Shown here in pieces: positions 9,674 to 20,420 of a stretch of 64,000 nt of DNA. The stretch is from Tiliqua scincoides (taxonomy: Eukaryota; Chordata; Lepidosauria; Squamata; Scincidae), in contig NC_089823.1 of the NCBI RefSeq assembly GCF_035046505.1, positions 5,537,267 through 5,601,266 on the forward strand. Direction: 5' to 3'. The notes beneath the pieces are model-generated. The model worked only from the letters and a program-made list of their open reading frames with translations, ran no database searches and was not told the DNA's origin. A program made the translations under genes and the position numbers. Numbering within the stretch: the stretch's first letter is position 1; each line of letters opens with the position of its first letter.

Positions 9674-10205
9674 GACTGAGGTCTGCTTGGAAATTTCTGG
9701 GTGATTTACAGGGTTTTAACTTTAAATCTTAATAGCAACAGCTACTTATTCCCCTTCAATTAGGTTGCTTAAATGAAGAAAGGTTGAGGGAAAATCAGAA
9801 GTGAATTTTCTCCTTCTGTGAAAGGACTGTGAGATCAGTCCTGGTTCTGAAAACAAATTCCTATACTAAGCATGTTCTCAGAGACACCTTGCACCCCAAG
9901 CCTATGCCCATTTACTCAGCACAAAGTTCTATTGTGTTCAATGGGGCTTACTGTCAGGTAAATACGGACAGAATTGCAGCTTTCATCTTTATCAAATAAT
10001 ACATTTTTTATTATAGCCAGCATATATACATGTATTTATACTGTACATGTACATGTGAAATCATTTTTCCTAAAGCCAGTACATAGCCCTGTCAAAACCA
10101 TATATGCAGCCATGATTTTGCCATGTTGTCAATTTCAGTTAATTTCCTTCACTTGACAGAGTCAGTATCTTTTGGAAAGCTCACTTGAAATAGTTGAATC
10201 TCTTA

Positions 10206-10510
10206 ACGACATAAGAGGAGCCTTGCTAGATCAGGCCACAGGCCCATCTAGCCCAGCTTCCTGTATCTCACAGTGGCCCATCAGACAGATGTCTCAGGGA
10301 GCACACAAGACAACAAGAGACCAGCATCCTGGTGCCTACTCCCTTGCATCTGGCATTCAGAGATAACTAACCAGGAGATGTACCCATCATGGCTTGTAAC
10401 CTGTCATGGAATTTTCTCCAGAAATCTGTCCAATCCCCTTTTAAAGGCATCCAGGCAAGATGCCATCGCCACATCCTGTGGCAAGGAATTCCACAGACTA
10501 ATTACATGAT
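10206..10510 (-). mobile_element. CR1-type LINE 3' end
   Basis: Carries GAGCCTTGCTAGATCAGGCC, TAGCCCAGCTTCCTGTATC, the GCATCCTGGTGCC block, CAATCCCCTTTTAAAGGCAT and GGAATTCCACAGACTAATTA in order. The parental copy keeps only its distal part (21556-21650). Confidence 0.85.
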
Positions 10511-10763
10511 GGATGAAAAAATATTTTTAAGCCACAATCCTATGTATATTTTCTTAGGAGTAACCCTGTTAAACACAGTGGGACTTAATTCTGAGTAGAC
10601 TGTGCTGTTAATGTTATTTTCTCCATTAAAGCTCCTTCCCTTTCACCCCTGCCCCCAGTCACCTTTCCTCTAAGTTCATAACTGTCAGTACAAGCCTAAT
10701 CCCAATGCTTCCTGAAGCTAAAATAGGCCAGCTGATGCTTCCCGTCTTCCAGAGAGCACATAC

Positions 10764-10966
10764 CTACGGTGGTGATGGGTGTGGAGTACGGCAACAGTCC
10801 CTAGTTGTTGCACAAAAAAAGGCCTTGTCCATGGAACACACAAGGAGCAAAGCCTATGTACTTCTGGAACTTTTTCTGGAACCATCTTCCCCACGAGCCC
10901 TCCTCAAAGATCACCTGCTTGTATGTCTCATTCTCACCAAATGAGTACACAGGAACTAGGTCCACA
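10764..10966 (-). pseudogene. DGAT2 pseudogene exon 7 relic
   Basis: 203 nt, same length as the parent, encoding DLVPVYSFGENETYKQVIF and onward. The acceptor reads CTTCCTG instead of CTTCCAG, and a parental Trp codon near the end is TAG. The donor G|GTATGTGC is kept. Confidence 0.92.
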
Positions 10967-11470
10967 CAGGAAGAGAAAGAATCCAGAATCCAGTTAGACA
11001 CTTTCCCCTGCATGATGCCAGGACAGACCTCTCTCCATGTGGTGAAAGGAAACTGACAGCCACTTCGAGGTTGAGATTCACCTCTGGAGGCCGCTTCCAC
11101 ACTGCTCCAGGCCCAGCATGGCCTCCAGAGGCCCCTGCAGGTTTTGCTATGCCTCTGGAAGTGACTTCTGTGCCGGTTTCGGAACACAACTTTCCATTGT
11201 GGAGGTGGAGGTGGGTTGCAATGCCAGTGCCAGATGCCAAGGTGGGATGTAGCTCCGGCAAGTTTTAGAACCATTAATCTAAACAATTAAAGGCCACAGC
11301 CTAAAAAATTAGAGGTTCTTGTGATGATGAATGAGTTACATTGCGAGATTAATTCTTAACCTTGACTGTACAAATTCACATAGCTGGCATCTGGGTTGAG
11401 GCTCCCTAAGGAAAGCCATACCGTATTTTTGTTCTTGCAGTGAAAGATGGGGCTGTTTTTCTCCCCTTAC

Positions 11471-11638
11471 CCATGTCACAAAGCCAACTTGACAAAGCCT
11501 TTCCGGTTCTTCAAGGTCACCAAATTTTTGTCTTGCATGCAGTTCAGGGAGCACCACCCACCACGATCACAATGGCATTCCCAGTTCCGTTTTTGGAAAG
11601 GAGGTAATCAATGGTGTCGCGGTTGACAGGGCAGATAC
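11471..11638 (-). pseudogene. DGAT2 pseudogene exon 6 relic
   Basis: 168 nt against 175 in the parent. A 7-nt deletion in the GGAAES region shifts the frame and brings a TGA immediately after. Acceptor CTCAG|GTATCTGCC and donor GG|GTAAGG are still present. Confidence 0.9.
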
Positions 11639-11639
11639 C

Positions 11640-12670
11640 TGAGAATTCAAAGAGAAAGCAAAGCTCTTCTTAAAAAGTGAACCCGGCAAATGCATAGTGC
11701 CTTGTGGGAAAAGAGGGCTCCTTTCATAGGGAATCCCTTTCATAAGGAAGAGGAGATCCCTTGGTTCTTCATGTCAAGGATCGAGAGCAGGGCCTTGTCT
11801 ATCCCACCGTTGCGGGGCACCCACACTACAGAACTGATGCTGAATTTGGCATCCTGAGAACACAGGTTACACAGCAAATTTCTAGCCCCTGAGACCTATC
11901 CCAGTCATCTGGTATTCAGAAGTCAATTGCCTCCATACATGGAGTCTCAAAGAGCCCCTGCTGATACCTTTATTTCTCTGTGCCTATGTTCTCTCTTCCA
12001 AATCAAGACATCACCACCACTTTGGGAAGCAAATGCCACAGTGAGAAGCCTGCTGTGTGAAGCTGCATTTCCTTTGATAATCCCTGAGTCTTGAGCCAAT
12101 CATCTTTGTTAGGTGACCCCAAATCCTAATATGATTATAGAGGGAGAAATTTACATGCACTTCCAATTCATGCAAATGTGCCGAGTTTCTAGGGCAGAGC
12201 CAAACTGGGGGGAGCATTAAAAAAAAAACAAAAAAAACCACTATGCCCTCTGAGAAAACATCCCCGTCTTGGTGATTTTTCAGAAAGGGGGGCTGCAAAA
12301 TTGGGGGAATATTCACCCATTGGGACTCTAGCACAGGCAAAAAACATTGCCTATTCACTGAAAAGGCAGGACGCTCTGCACTCCTGTTGCCAAATTGAAT
12401 TGGCTGTGTAATGACATTATGTTGTGATCATTATGTTGTCAGCATGGTCTGTGATTAGCTATGATCGCTTCAGGAAGGAGCCCCTTGAAATGAGTGGACA
12501 ACCTAATCTGAGGATGAGAAAAAACCATTTGTCTAAGCGCTCAGCAAAAAGATGGTAGAGGAGATCTGAACTTCGAGGACTTGGAGCAAGATGCAGTTTC
12601 ACTTCTTCGAGGTCAATAGTGTGGCTCTGAGCTGTGAGCACAGTGGACATGTCCTGGAGCCATTGGAGCT
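11640..12670. other. Copy A segment with no counterpart in the DGAT2 parent
   Basis: Between relic exon 6 and the next alignable sequence, copy A holds about 1 kb that does not match parental 23790-23975. No known repeat recognised. It includes a short open minus-strand stretch at about 11745-11880 (see findings). Confidence 0.5.
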
Positions 12671-12915
12671 ACCCAAAATCGTCACTCCCACCCCCCTGAA
12701 CTGCACGTTGCACACAGGTGCTTTGGGAGCACAGAGCAGCTCTCAGGACATGGAGGGCAGCTATTTTTTTTTTCTTTTTCAGATGAAGGCCTTATGAAGA
12801 GAAAGAACCCCACCCACATGCCAGGTTTTTGATCTGGATTGTGTCCTCCTCCCAGCTCTGCCCCCCCTCCCCATGGCTGCTTTTTCTTAAGTAAGAAACA
12901 CTTCTTGGTTTAAGC

Positions 12916-13177
12916 CAGTGATTTTCAACTTGTGTGCCGTAGTGTGTCACAAAAGGTGTGCCAAGGTGGTTTGGAGCATAGCAGTTGAAAATCACTACAA
13001 AACTCTTCTGAGTCCTGTGCCATTTTTCTCAGGCACTTTCCATAGTAACACATTTCCTGTCCCTCTTCCACAGAGCTGCAGAACCCAGAAGTGTCCCAGA
13101 AGCCAGAAGTGACACCTCAAGAGGCAAAGACCACAGAGATCAGCGTGCTTTGAGAAGAGAAACATTGAAAATCACTG
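12916..13177. mobile_element. hAT-type element (CAGTGATTTTCAAC family), copy A ortholog
   Basis: Ends CAGTGATTTTCAACTTGTG and, reversed, CAGTGATTTTCAATG. Flanks GTTTAAGC / CTTCAAGC resemble an 8-bp target duplication. The same insertion is at 24231-24491. Confidence 0.8.
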
Positions 13178-13309
13178 CTTCAAGCACATCTGTTAATATT
13201 TAAGGGAAAGCCTAGTTTGGCCCCAGCCACAATAAGGGCAGAGAGGAGGAAGGTCACGGAGGTAGTGAAGCTATCCAGACCTACTTCCAGGGAAGTCCCA
13301 ATGAACTCA

Positions 13310-13488
13310 GGGCCCACTCCTATTCAACTTTCCAGCACTGGTGCTAACACAATGCATTCCCGAGGTAAGGGAACAAGTGTTCCCTTATCTTGAGGAAGCC
13401 TCTGTGACTTTCTCCTCACCAAAGAATGCAGCACACACCCCATCAGCACGGCTGCACCCATACTGGAAAATTGGATAGGAATGGGCCA
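13310..13488. mobile_element. Short inverted-repeat element (GGGCCCAnTCCTAT family), copy A ortholog
   Basis: Left end GGGCCCACTCCTATTCAACT, right end reversed GGCCCATTCCTATCCAATTT. The inner part holds AAGGGAACAAGTGTTCCCTT. The parental counterpart is at 24617-24782 and a third copy at 55530-55695. Superfamily not assigned. Confidence 0.65.
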
Positions 13489-13528
13489 TCCGTCAGGCTC
13501 CCTTTCAAAGATGTGCTTTCACTCTTAC

Positions 13529-13734
13529 CCCCCAAACATTAAGTAGTCCCTCAAAATGGGCATTTTGAAGTTCCCAGCCAATGTGGTGAGGTACGGCCAG
13601 ATCCCAGGAAACCTCTGGCTCATGCTTGTGGCTTCAGTGCTGAAGTTGCAAAAGGAGCCCATTCCCAGGATGCCATGCTGGTGGGAGGCAATGATGTCAT
13701 TCCTGCTGGTCAATAGGTTGTGGGTTTTAACCAG
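13529..13734 (-). pseudogene. DGAT2 pseudogene exon 5 relic
   Basis: 206 nt against 205 in the parent; an extra G precedes the donor. Starts LVKTHNLLTSRN after CTTCTTCAG. The parental YIFGYHPHG reads DIIASHQHG, altering the HPHG active-site motif. Confidence 0.93.
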
Positions 13735-14542
13735 CTGAAGAAGAGGAAGGAAAACCCAAGTCACATCAATGGAAGCGCAAACACTTCCCCTCCCGTGCAG
13801 GAGGACAACAACCTCGTCAGCAGCACCAACATTTCTACAGCACAGACCGAAGGCAGGCAACAAAACTGAGCCTCATAAAATATAAATGCAGCCTGGGGCA
13901 AAAGGAGCCAGTCCAAAGGTGGACTCGATATGTGGACAGTTTCACAGATATATCTGAACCAGCCACATCTGGATGAAGGCCTGGCTGGATAAGAGCCAAA
14001 GGCCAGGGTGTCCCAGCACCCACATGGTCAACCCAGTGCCACAAACAGCACATGGAGACAACATGCTGTTGTGTTGCTGTCGCTCTCCAGCAACCAGATG
14101 TATGCTGCCTCTGAACATGGACATTCCATAGAGCTATAATGATATATCGCCACTGATGTGAATTTATCAGATCCTCTTTAAAAACCAATCAAGTTAGAGG
14201 CTATTGCCAGCCTGCAGAACAGGGAATTCCATCCATTCGTTAGGTTTCTCTCTCTGGGGCACCACCGAATTTGGAGAACCTGCAGGACTGGACCAGATTC
14301 CACCTCCACCCAGAATTCCCTAAAGAGTTTATCACACTTTGTCAGGTCTTTACCTCTGACTGGAAGAGTTTGCACTGGCAAGAAGTCTAAACTATATTCA
14401 GCTGGGAAAATATTCCTTCAGTGACAGCACAGCTGATAAATCCAGCAGTCATTTTCATACAACAGAGTGTTGGAACTGGCTGGATAATCTGCAAGGAATT
14501 CAAGGCCACAAGATGGCATCAGCCACTAGCTTGGCCAACAGC

Positions 14543-14689
14543 AACTGTTACCCTGAGCATGCCTGATCTTGTCTGATCTTAGAAGCTAAGCAGGGTCAGG
14601 CCTGGTTAGTACTTGGATGGGAGACCGCCTGGGAATACCAGGTGCTGTAGGCTTATACCATAGTCTTTCGAGACTGAAGGTTGCCAACC
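14543..14689 (+). mobile_element. 5S-rRNA-derived SINE (SINE3 type)
   Basis: The head is 5S rRNA sequence including the internal promoter: AAGCTAAGCAGGGTCAGGCC, TACTTGGATGGGAGACC and GGTGCTGTAGGC. It is fused to a tail starting ATACCATAGTCTTTCGAGAC and ending GGTTGCCAAC. That tail is identical to the 3' end of the LINE at 701-1350, the likely source of its reverse transcriptase. The parental DGAT2 intron lacks it (site near 25829), so it inserted after the duplication. Confidence 0.93.
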
Positions 14690-15859
14690 ATTTTTTGGTG
14701 GCCAAAAAAAAAGAGGACAAAATTTATAGGCTCCGTCTATATATGACTGTGATAACAAAGAATGGAACTTCCATGTTCAGGGACTGTATATCTCTTCTAG
14801 ATAGATGCTGTCTACAAAAAAGCAAAGGTGGCTTTTTCATCTTCTCCTGCTTGTGAAGCTCCCAGAGTCATCTTTCTGGAGGGTTGCCAGATCTCAGTGT
14901 TTGACCTGAGAAGCTTCCTTCTTGGAAACTCCAGAGTCCAGCAGTAAGCACAGAGTTTCAGAGTGGGGAACAGAACCAAAGGGGTCGGCTACTTTCCACC
15001 TGGCTTGAGAAGTCTTACCATTTGTTTTGCACCCCTCATGTCCACCCGTCTCCATTCTGAAGCACCAGCCAGGCTCTCCTCTTGATCTATATAGAGGCAA
15101 CCCTCTGCCCCTGCCAAGTCCCACTGGATTCCACCTGTATTCTGCTAAGCACCAGCCTTGAGCTCTCAGGCTCCCCTGGCACCTAGGAGGTTCCAGACTA
15201 TCTGATTTGCCGGACTATTGGGAGATACAGACCTTAATGCCCCAATTGAGTCATATAACTGAAAGTTGGAGAAAACACAAGCACTGCCTGTCCTCCCACC
15301 ATGCCAGCAATCACTTGGCTCAGCTGCTTCTGTTGCTGCCCTGCAACCCACTTCTTGCAGAAGCCCAATCACTTGTGTGTTCATATTGAGACAGGACTTT
15401 CAGGATTGCTGCAGAACTGAGGTTTGTTTTGGAAGGGAGCCACCAAGCTGGTACCACTAGAGTGCTGACGCCAACTGGGGAGGCCCCATCTCACTCTTTG
15501 TCAGTACCTCGTATTTGAAAAATTGCTTCTTCTTCTCACTTGCCATTCAAAATACACATCCACTCCAGGAACTGGCCTCAAGCACCTATTCACTCTCAAG
15601 AGAAAAAACGTTCATGAGCTCCAACCACAAGCTCCTCGAAGCCTGACCTTTTGGGGTCAGGGCAGATCTGCTGCCAAAAAATTGCAGCTGAGGATGACCC
15701 CAATTTCTGGGACTGGAAAAGGGAAAGATTCTATTCACGTTCTTCACATTGTACTTAAGTATTGTAAATATTAATGAAATCAAAAGTTAGTGTTCATGTT
15801 TGGGTTGATTTGGAAAAAGCTTGAAAAGAAAGTATCCAGCTGTTGCGTAAACCCCGGAG

Positions 15860-16063
15860 CGGTGGTGTAGCTAGAGGGGTGCAAAGCACTAAGTTTTGCA
15901 GGGAGCCTCACTGCAGTGTGCCCCTCCCCTTTGGATCCAGGTGTATGCCTCCATCTTGCTCACACTGCCCAGAATGGCCCTGCAGGGGAGGGCCTGCTTG
16001 CATACCCAGGTGAGGCTCCCTACAAAACTTAGTGCTTTGCACCCCCTCTAAGCTATGCCCCTG
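15860..16063. mobile_element. hAT-type MITE (GTGCAAAGCACTAAG family)
   Basis: CGGTGGTGTAGCTAGAGG left end, CTAAGCTATGCCCCTG right end. Flanks CCCCGGAG / CCCTGGAG are 8 bp with one difference. The right end of the same insertion survives at 38861-38889. Confidence 0.85.
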
Positions 16064-16284
16064 CCCTGGAGCAGTCAGTTTTGGACTGCTGTGTACAGTT
16101 CTGGTTACAGTTCTCAATAAGGACATTGTAGAACTGGCATACAAATGAGGGCAACTAAAGCGATCAAGAGTTTGGAATACCTGCCCTTGGAGGAAAAGAT
16201 GAGCTCTTTTTTTTTAAAGCCAGAAAGCCCCAACTAGGTGGGGGGGCATGAGGGAGGTTTATAAAATCATCCATGGTGGAGAAG

Positions 16285-16800
16285 GCAGTGGCATCACTAG
16301 CGAGGGGCAGGGGGGGTTGTCCGCCCCAGGTACCAGCCTTGGGAGGAGGTGACACCGCAAGTGGTCAAAATAGCTAACATCACGGAAGTTAGGAATAATC
16401 CCATCGTGCCACATACCATTGGATTCAGAATTTCCAGCAGAATGCAAAGAAAAAAAACTGGAGTGAAATATCCCTTTTCTGTCAAAAGTTATGGCCAAAA
16501 AACCAGAAAACAAAGAAATGCATGGAGCCCTATGGAAAGTGAAACTAAACCATACCGCGCGTTTACTCGTGAGTAGAACTTGCCTTCGTTCGTTGGAAAG
16601 GGCAGGCCGAGAGGAATCTGGTGTCACTGGACACCAGAATGGTCCTGATCCGATGAATGCAGCCCCCAAAAAATACCCCAAAAAACAAGGAAGTCCCTCC
16701 TTCCAAGCTGGCAAATGTATTGAGCCCTATGGAAAGCGAAACTACATGGCTGTGTTTTGGTCTTTCAGGTAGTCTGGACTCAGGTCCCGGAGGGCCTTAG
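16285..16800. mobile_element. Probable DNA-transposon fragment in copy A
   Basis: Begins CAGTGGCATCACTAGCGAGG exactly where homology with parental 39095 stops, and runs on through a CCGCCCCAGGTACC stretch. The start is typical of short DNA transposons, but no matching right end or target duplication was found, so the right limit is approximate. Confidence 0.4.
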
Positions 16801-18702
16801 GGCAGGGCCTTGCCTGTGACACTTTCAAATGAGACTATTTTTGGCCTACTGCTAGATCTAGTGTAGTTTTAATGTGGCATTTTTGTGCACCGCTTCTGTT
16901 GTGCTTCGATTCTTGCTGTTTCACATTGTTTTGCTGCTGTTTTTATTACTGCTGAGCGATAGGTTTTATACTGCCTTTCAGCTTTTAGTAATATTTTCAA
17001 GGCGGCTCATGAACCACAGAACCTAACAAAACAAACATAACGTATCGTTGGCAGGATTGAGGCACCAGAAACAAGTCAGACGCAGCACATCCCCACGCAT
17101 TATTTTTGACTTACATTTATTTCTATAAATTTGTACAAAAAGAACAAATTCTGATGCACAATATTCCATGAGATGCCAAAAAGTTGAGCATTACTTTTTT
17201 ACCTCTCTACATATCATTATCATGATCACAGGGATATGAGAATCCAGGAACAGAAGGCCTGGTATTCTGCAGCACCCAAAAGGCACATTTAGAGCTTCGA
17301 TCATATCAACAATTAAAACAGTTGAAGGCGGCAGGTTAAACATGCGGTAGTGCAAAATGTTTAAATATATATATATATTATATGCAGACACACTGGGCTC
17401 TGAATATATTTCTCTATAAAGCATCAGTCCATATCCATGTAAACATTTAAAAACAGTCAATATAGTGTGCAGAGGAGCTACTTTATACATTCACTGAATT
17501 GAATAATAATAATCATATTCTTTAAACACAGAGAAATCATTCCACAGTGTTACAGGTAGGCTTTGCCCTCCTCCAAATGTTCCGCCCATGAGAACTCTTG
17601 CTGGATTTAAATGTATTTTCTTCCTCTCCTAAAGGGCCAACACCATCCCTGAGGAAGGCTTTTCTGCTTTTAATAGCTGCCTGGACAGGAAGGAATCCAA
17701 TTGATTGGTATTTATAGCATATCAACAGGGGATATGGTGTTTTGCAAAGAGGCAGTTCTCTGCCCCCAAGGAACTTACAATTCAAATTCTGATAGCGGGG
17801 GAGGCAACAGAGGGGAGAGAGAGAGAGAGAGAAGGGTTGAATGTGAGCACTTGGGAGTTTAGGGTTGGTTTCAGCTGGGGATGAAGATGGAGGTGTATCA
17901 AAGATGTGACTTAAAGATGGGTTTTGTGGAAGGATCTGAAGGAAGGGGCGTGTGTTGCTTCTGGGAGGAAATTAAGGCAAAAGGGGCAGCAAGGAAGAAT
18001 GGGCAGAACTATTTAAGGAGCAGGAGACCTTTGGACAGAGGAGTCCTATTGGAGAAGCAATGCTCACAGGAATGCAAACTAGGGCAGAAAGACAGGGTGG
18101 GGTGAACTTTGAAGACAAGGAAGTGAGTTCAAATTTTCCTTTCATGGGACTCCAATAAATCTACACCTGATGAATTTCTCCCCATCATGCATCTGTTAAA
18201 CGAACCAAAGCCTCCCACAGGAACACAGTTGGCAATGCCCGACAAACACACACCCCAAAACAGATAAAGCAGAACACAAAGTTGTGGCTTCTTGCCATTA
18301 CATAAAGTTGACCTGCCAACACCAGTTCTGGATTTTGCTTTAAAATACTGCTGACTTCATATTGAGCTTCCAGCATTTTTGGAGGAGTCACACACGTGGG
18401 CACAGCATATTTCAAATGGTCAGATCTGCAAAGAGAGACCAAAAGTGCAACCCTATGCATGTCTATTCAGAAGTACACCCAACAGAGTTCAATGGGAAAT
18501 ACTCCCAGGTAAATGTGGACAGGATTGCAGCCTAAGACAGTAAGGGTAACAGGGCAGAGAGAGCAATTTGTGTAACTGAACAAATGTGTTCATTATCAGA
18601 TAATGTTTTTGGTTGCTAGCTCTTTTGTATGTCAAGGTCAATTTTAAAAAATGGGAGCAAACATTGGAATTTGCATTGCTTGTGCGTTCGGGGAGGGGGG
18701 CT
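16801..18702. other. Spacer between the two DGAT2 copies
   Basis: About 1.9 kb with no gene recognised. Contains a LINE-tail-like stretch near 16850-17035 (ending AAGGCGGCTCATGA), a short (TA)n near 17369, a (GA)n near 17815-17832 and one 85-bp GTAAGT-type repeat near 18450-18535. Confidence 0.55.
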
Positions 18703-18963
18703 TTACTTAACCAGAAATCCCCTTGTGCTGTGTGTAGCTCTGTCTCAAGAGTAGTTCTGTATTTGCTACAGTACCAGTGAAAAAGGGTCTAAAAACCAGT
18801 GTGGCTGCACTGTGTGAGTGCAGACTATCACACAAAACATGGACTCTGGCTTTTAAACTAGGAAGGGAAGGATGTTGCCCATGAATATTCAGGCATGCCT
18901 TTGCAACCAGGAGCACTAGAACATCTTCCCTTTTCCTCCCATTAACATTTCTGTTCCTGCCAT

Positions 18964-19062
18964 TTAGTTATTTGATTTTTCTCTGTAAACCGCTTTGTGA
19001 ACTTTTAGTTGAAAAGCGGTATATAAATACTGTTAATAATAATAATTAATAATAATAAATGT
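18964..19062 (+). mobile_element. LINE 3' tail (AAAAGCGGTATATAAATA type), copy-B-only insertion
   Basis: Carries TTCTCTGTAAACCGCTTTG and AAAAGCGGTATATAAATACT followed by an AATAAT run. Matches the end of the elements at 26128-26370 and 56640-56875. Copy A reads straight through (CCTGCCATGTGATGAAG near 8702), so insertion followed the duplication. Confidence 0.75.
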
Positions 19063-19585
19063 GATGAAGTACTGAACCCAGAGACAGCCTTGGTGGGGTG
19101 GGAATGAACAAAACCTAATTATCTGAATTTCTCTGCTGCCATCCCCACTGTCCCTATGCACTCATTTCCCTTTTACACCACCTTCCTTTCCCTTCTTTGT
19201 GGAAGGAGAGAGTTTGTAAAACAATCAATTGACATAAGTCACCTGAATTCATTTAATTCTCATCTCAGACAGGTGGGGTTTAGTGCCTAAGGGTACAAAG
19301 TAAGCCTGCTCAATTCAATAGGACTTACTCTCTGGTCAGAGTTTAGGATTGCAGCCTGAATCAGCCAAGGTTGGTTCATCTTAGACCATGTGTGGTCCCC
19401 ACCTCCGACACACCACCAGGTCCTAAATCCAACATGGCAGCAGCCCAAGTGGTTGCCTGAGGCAATATATATTTAGGGGTGCCAATCAAGCCGCACACAG
19501 CCTGGAAAATAGATGCTTGTAGCATCCTAAGTGGCAGCACCAACACTGTCAAAAAGCTCTAGGATGCATCTCACAATATTACATG

Positions 19586-19846
19586 CCACTGGTGTAGCTA
19601 CGGGGGGGCACAGCGAGTACTGCAGGTGCCACAATGCACCATGTAAGTGGCCTCTCCCATTCACTGTCCGACCCTTTCCAGGCAGCGACTGAAAGACACA
19701 ATCGCTCGCTGAACCAAATGGCATCTCCTGGGCATCGATGCCGCTGCCCAGAACGGCTCTGATGGCGAGTGGGAGAGGCTGCTGACACAGCGCATTGCGG
19801 CACCTGCAGTACTTGCCGTGATGCCCCCCAATAGCTACACGACTGG
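19586..19846. mobile_element. Short transposon with long inverted repeats (hAT-like)
   Basis: Left end CCACTGGTGTAGCTACGGGG, right end reversed CCAGTCGTGTAGCTATTGGG. The arms continue inward with GTACTGCAGGTGCC and its complement. Related to, but distinct from, the GTGCAAAGCACTAAG family. No clear 8-bp duplication. Confidence 0.6.
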
Positions 19847-19969
19847 CTGCTACCACTTAGGGTCAGCATAACACCCCGGCCAGCCTTGCTCAGGTCAAGT
19901 TATGGCGCATTTACCGTCAATCGAGTGCTTCCCTGTCTGCCCTCCTTTGGGTTTTGCATTCAGAGAACT

Positions 19970-20190
19970 CCTCGCAGGAACTCAGAGCAGCAGTAAATCA
20001 GGGATGGAGCCCCTGCTTTGCATGCAGAAAGTCCCAGGTTCAGTCTCTGGTGGGCACCTCCAGGGAAGAGAATCCTGGGGACCAACACAGGGAAAGACCC
20101 CTAGATGCCTGATGTCCTAGTGGGCGGCTGCCAGTCAGTGCTGGGCTAGATGGAACACGGGTCTGATTCAGCAGAAGGCACCTTCAGATG
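19970..20190 (+). mobile_element. tRNA-headed MIR-like SINE
   Basis: Head CTTTGCATGCAGAAAGTCCC with a box-B-like AGGTTCAGTCTC, then GGCTGCCAGTCAGTGCTGGG and GCTAGATGGAAC. Same family as 45425-45830. Confidence 0.65.
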
Positions 20191-20284
20191 AGAGCAACTG
20201 CTGCATGATCACTCTGCAGCAGAATGATGTCAGTGGTGTTCCTCACACTGCCCCCCCCCCCCAGGGCTGAAGGAGGAGACAACA

Positions 20285-20420
20285 GCTTGGGGCTTTGCAT
20301 GCAGAGAACCTGAGCTTCAACCTCCAGGTCGAAGGGTCTTGGATAGCAGCACTGTTATTGCCTGACCTCTCTTGAACCCCTGGAGAGCTACTGCCATTCA
20401 AGGTAGACCATCCCAATGAC
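20285..20420 (+). mobile_element. Second, degraded MIR-like SINE
   Basis: GGGGCTTTGCATGCAGAGAA followed by a decayed body and TGGAGAGCTACTGCCATTCA, matching the family at 19970-20190. Confidence 0.5.

Larger units (their letters stand above)
9250..13734 (-). pseudogene. DGAT2 duplicate pseudogene, exons 5-8 only
   Basis: Relics of exons 5, 6, 7 and 8 lie in order on the minus strand at 13734-13529, 11638-11471, 10966-10764 and 9404-9250. Exons 1-4 are absent. Several independent lesions rule out a normal product. There is one extra G at the exon 5 end and a 7-nt deletion in exon 6 leading to an early TGA. The exon 7 acceptor is changed from AG to TG, and a Trp codon in exon 7 has become TAG. 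The active-site motif HPHG reads HQHG. Exons 7 and 8 otherwise stay very similar to the parent, so the copy is fairly recent. It has no promoter of its own that I can see. It lies downstream of DGAT2, so any expression would need read-through. Confidence 0.93.
8440..16284 (-). repeat. Duplicated DGAT2 block, downstream copy (copy A)
   Basis: This block aligns with the 3' half of DGAT2 and its downstream flank. 8440-15419 matches 18703-27356 and 15417-16284 matches parts of 37530-39095, all in the same orientation. In exon 8 I count seven differences in about 160 bp (near 4%). Indels and copy-specific transposons break the alignment. Order on the minus strand is DGAT2, copy A, UVRAG. Confidence 0.92.

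Noticed and set aside
14543-14689. Functional 5S rRNA gene (also at 63005-63150)
   Set aside because: The 5S part is diverged and runs into a LINE-like tail instead of a T-run terminator, so these are SINEs.
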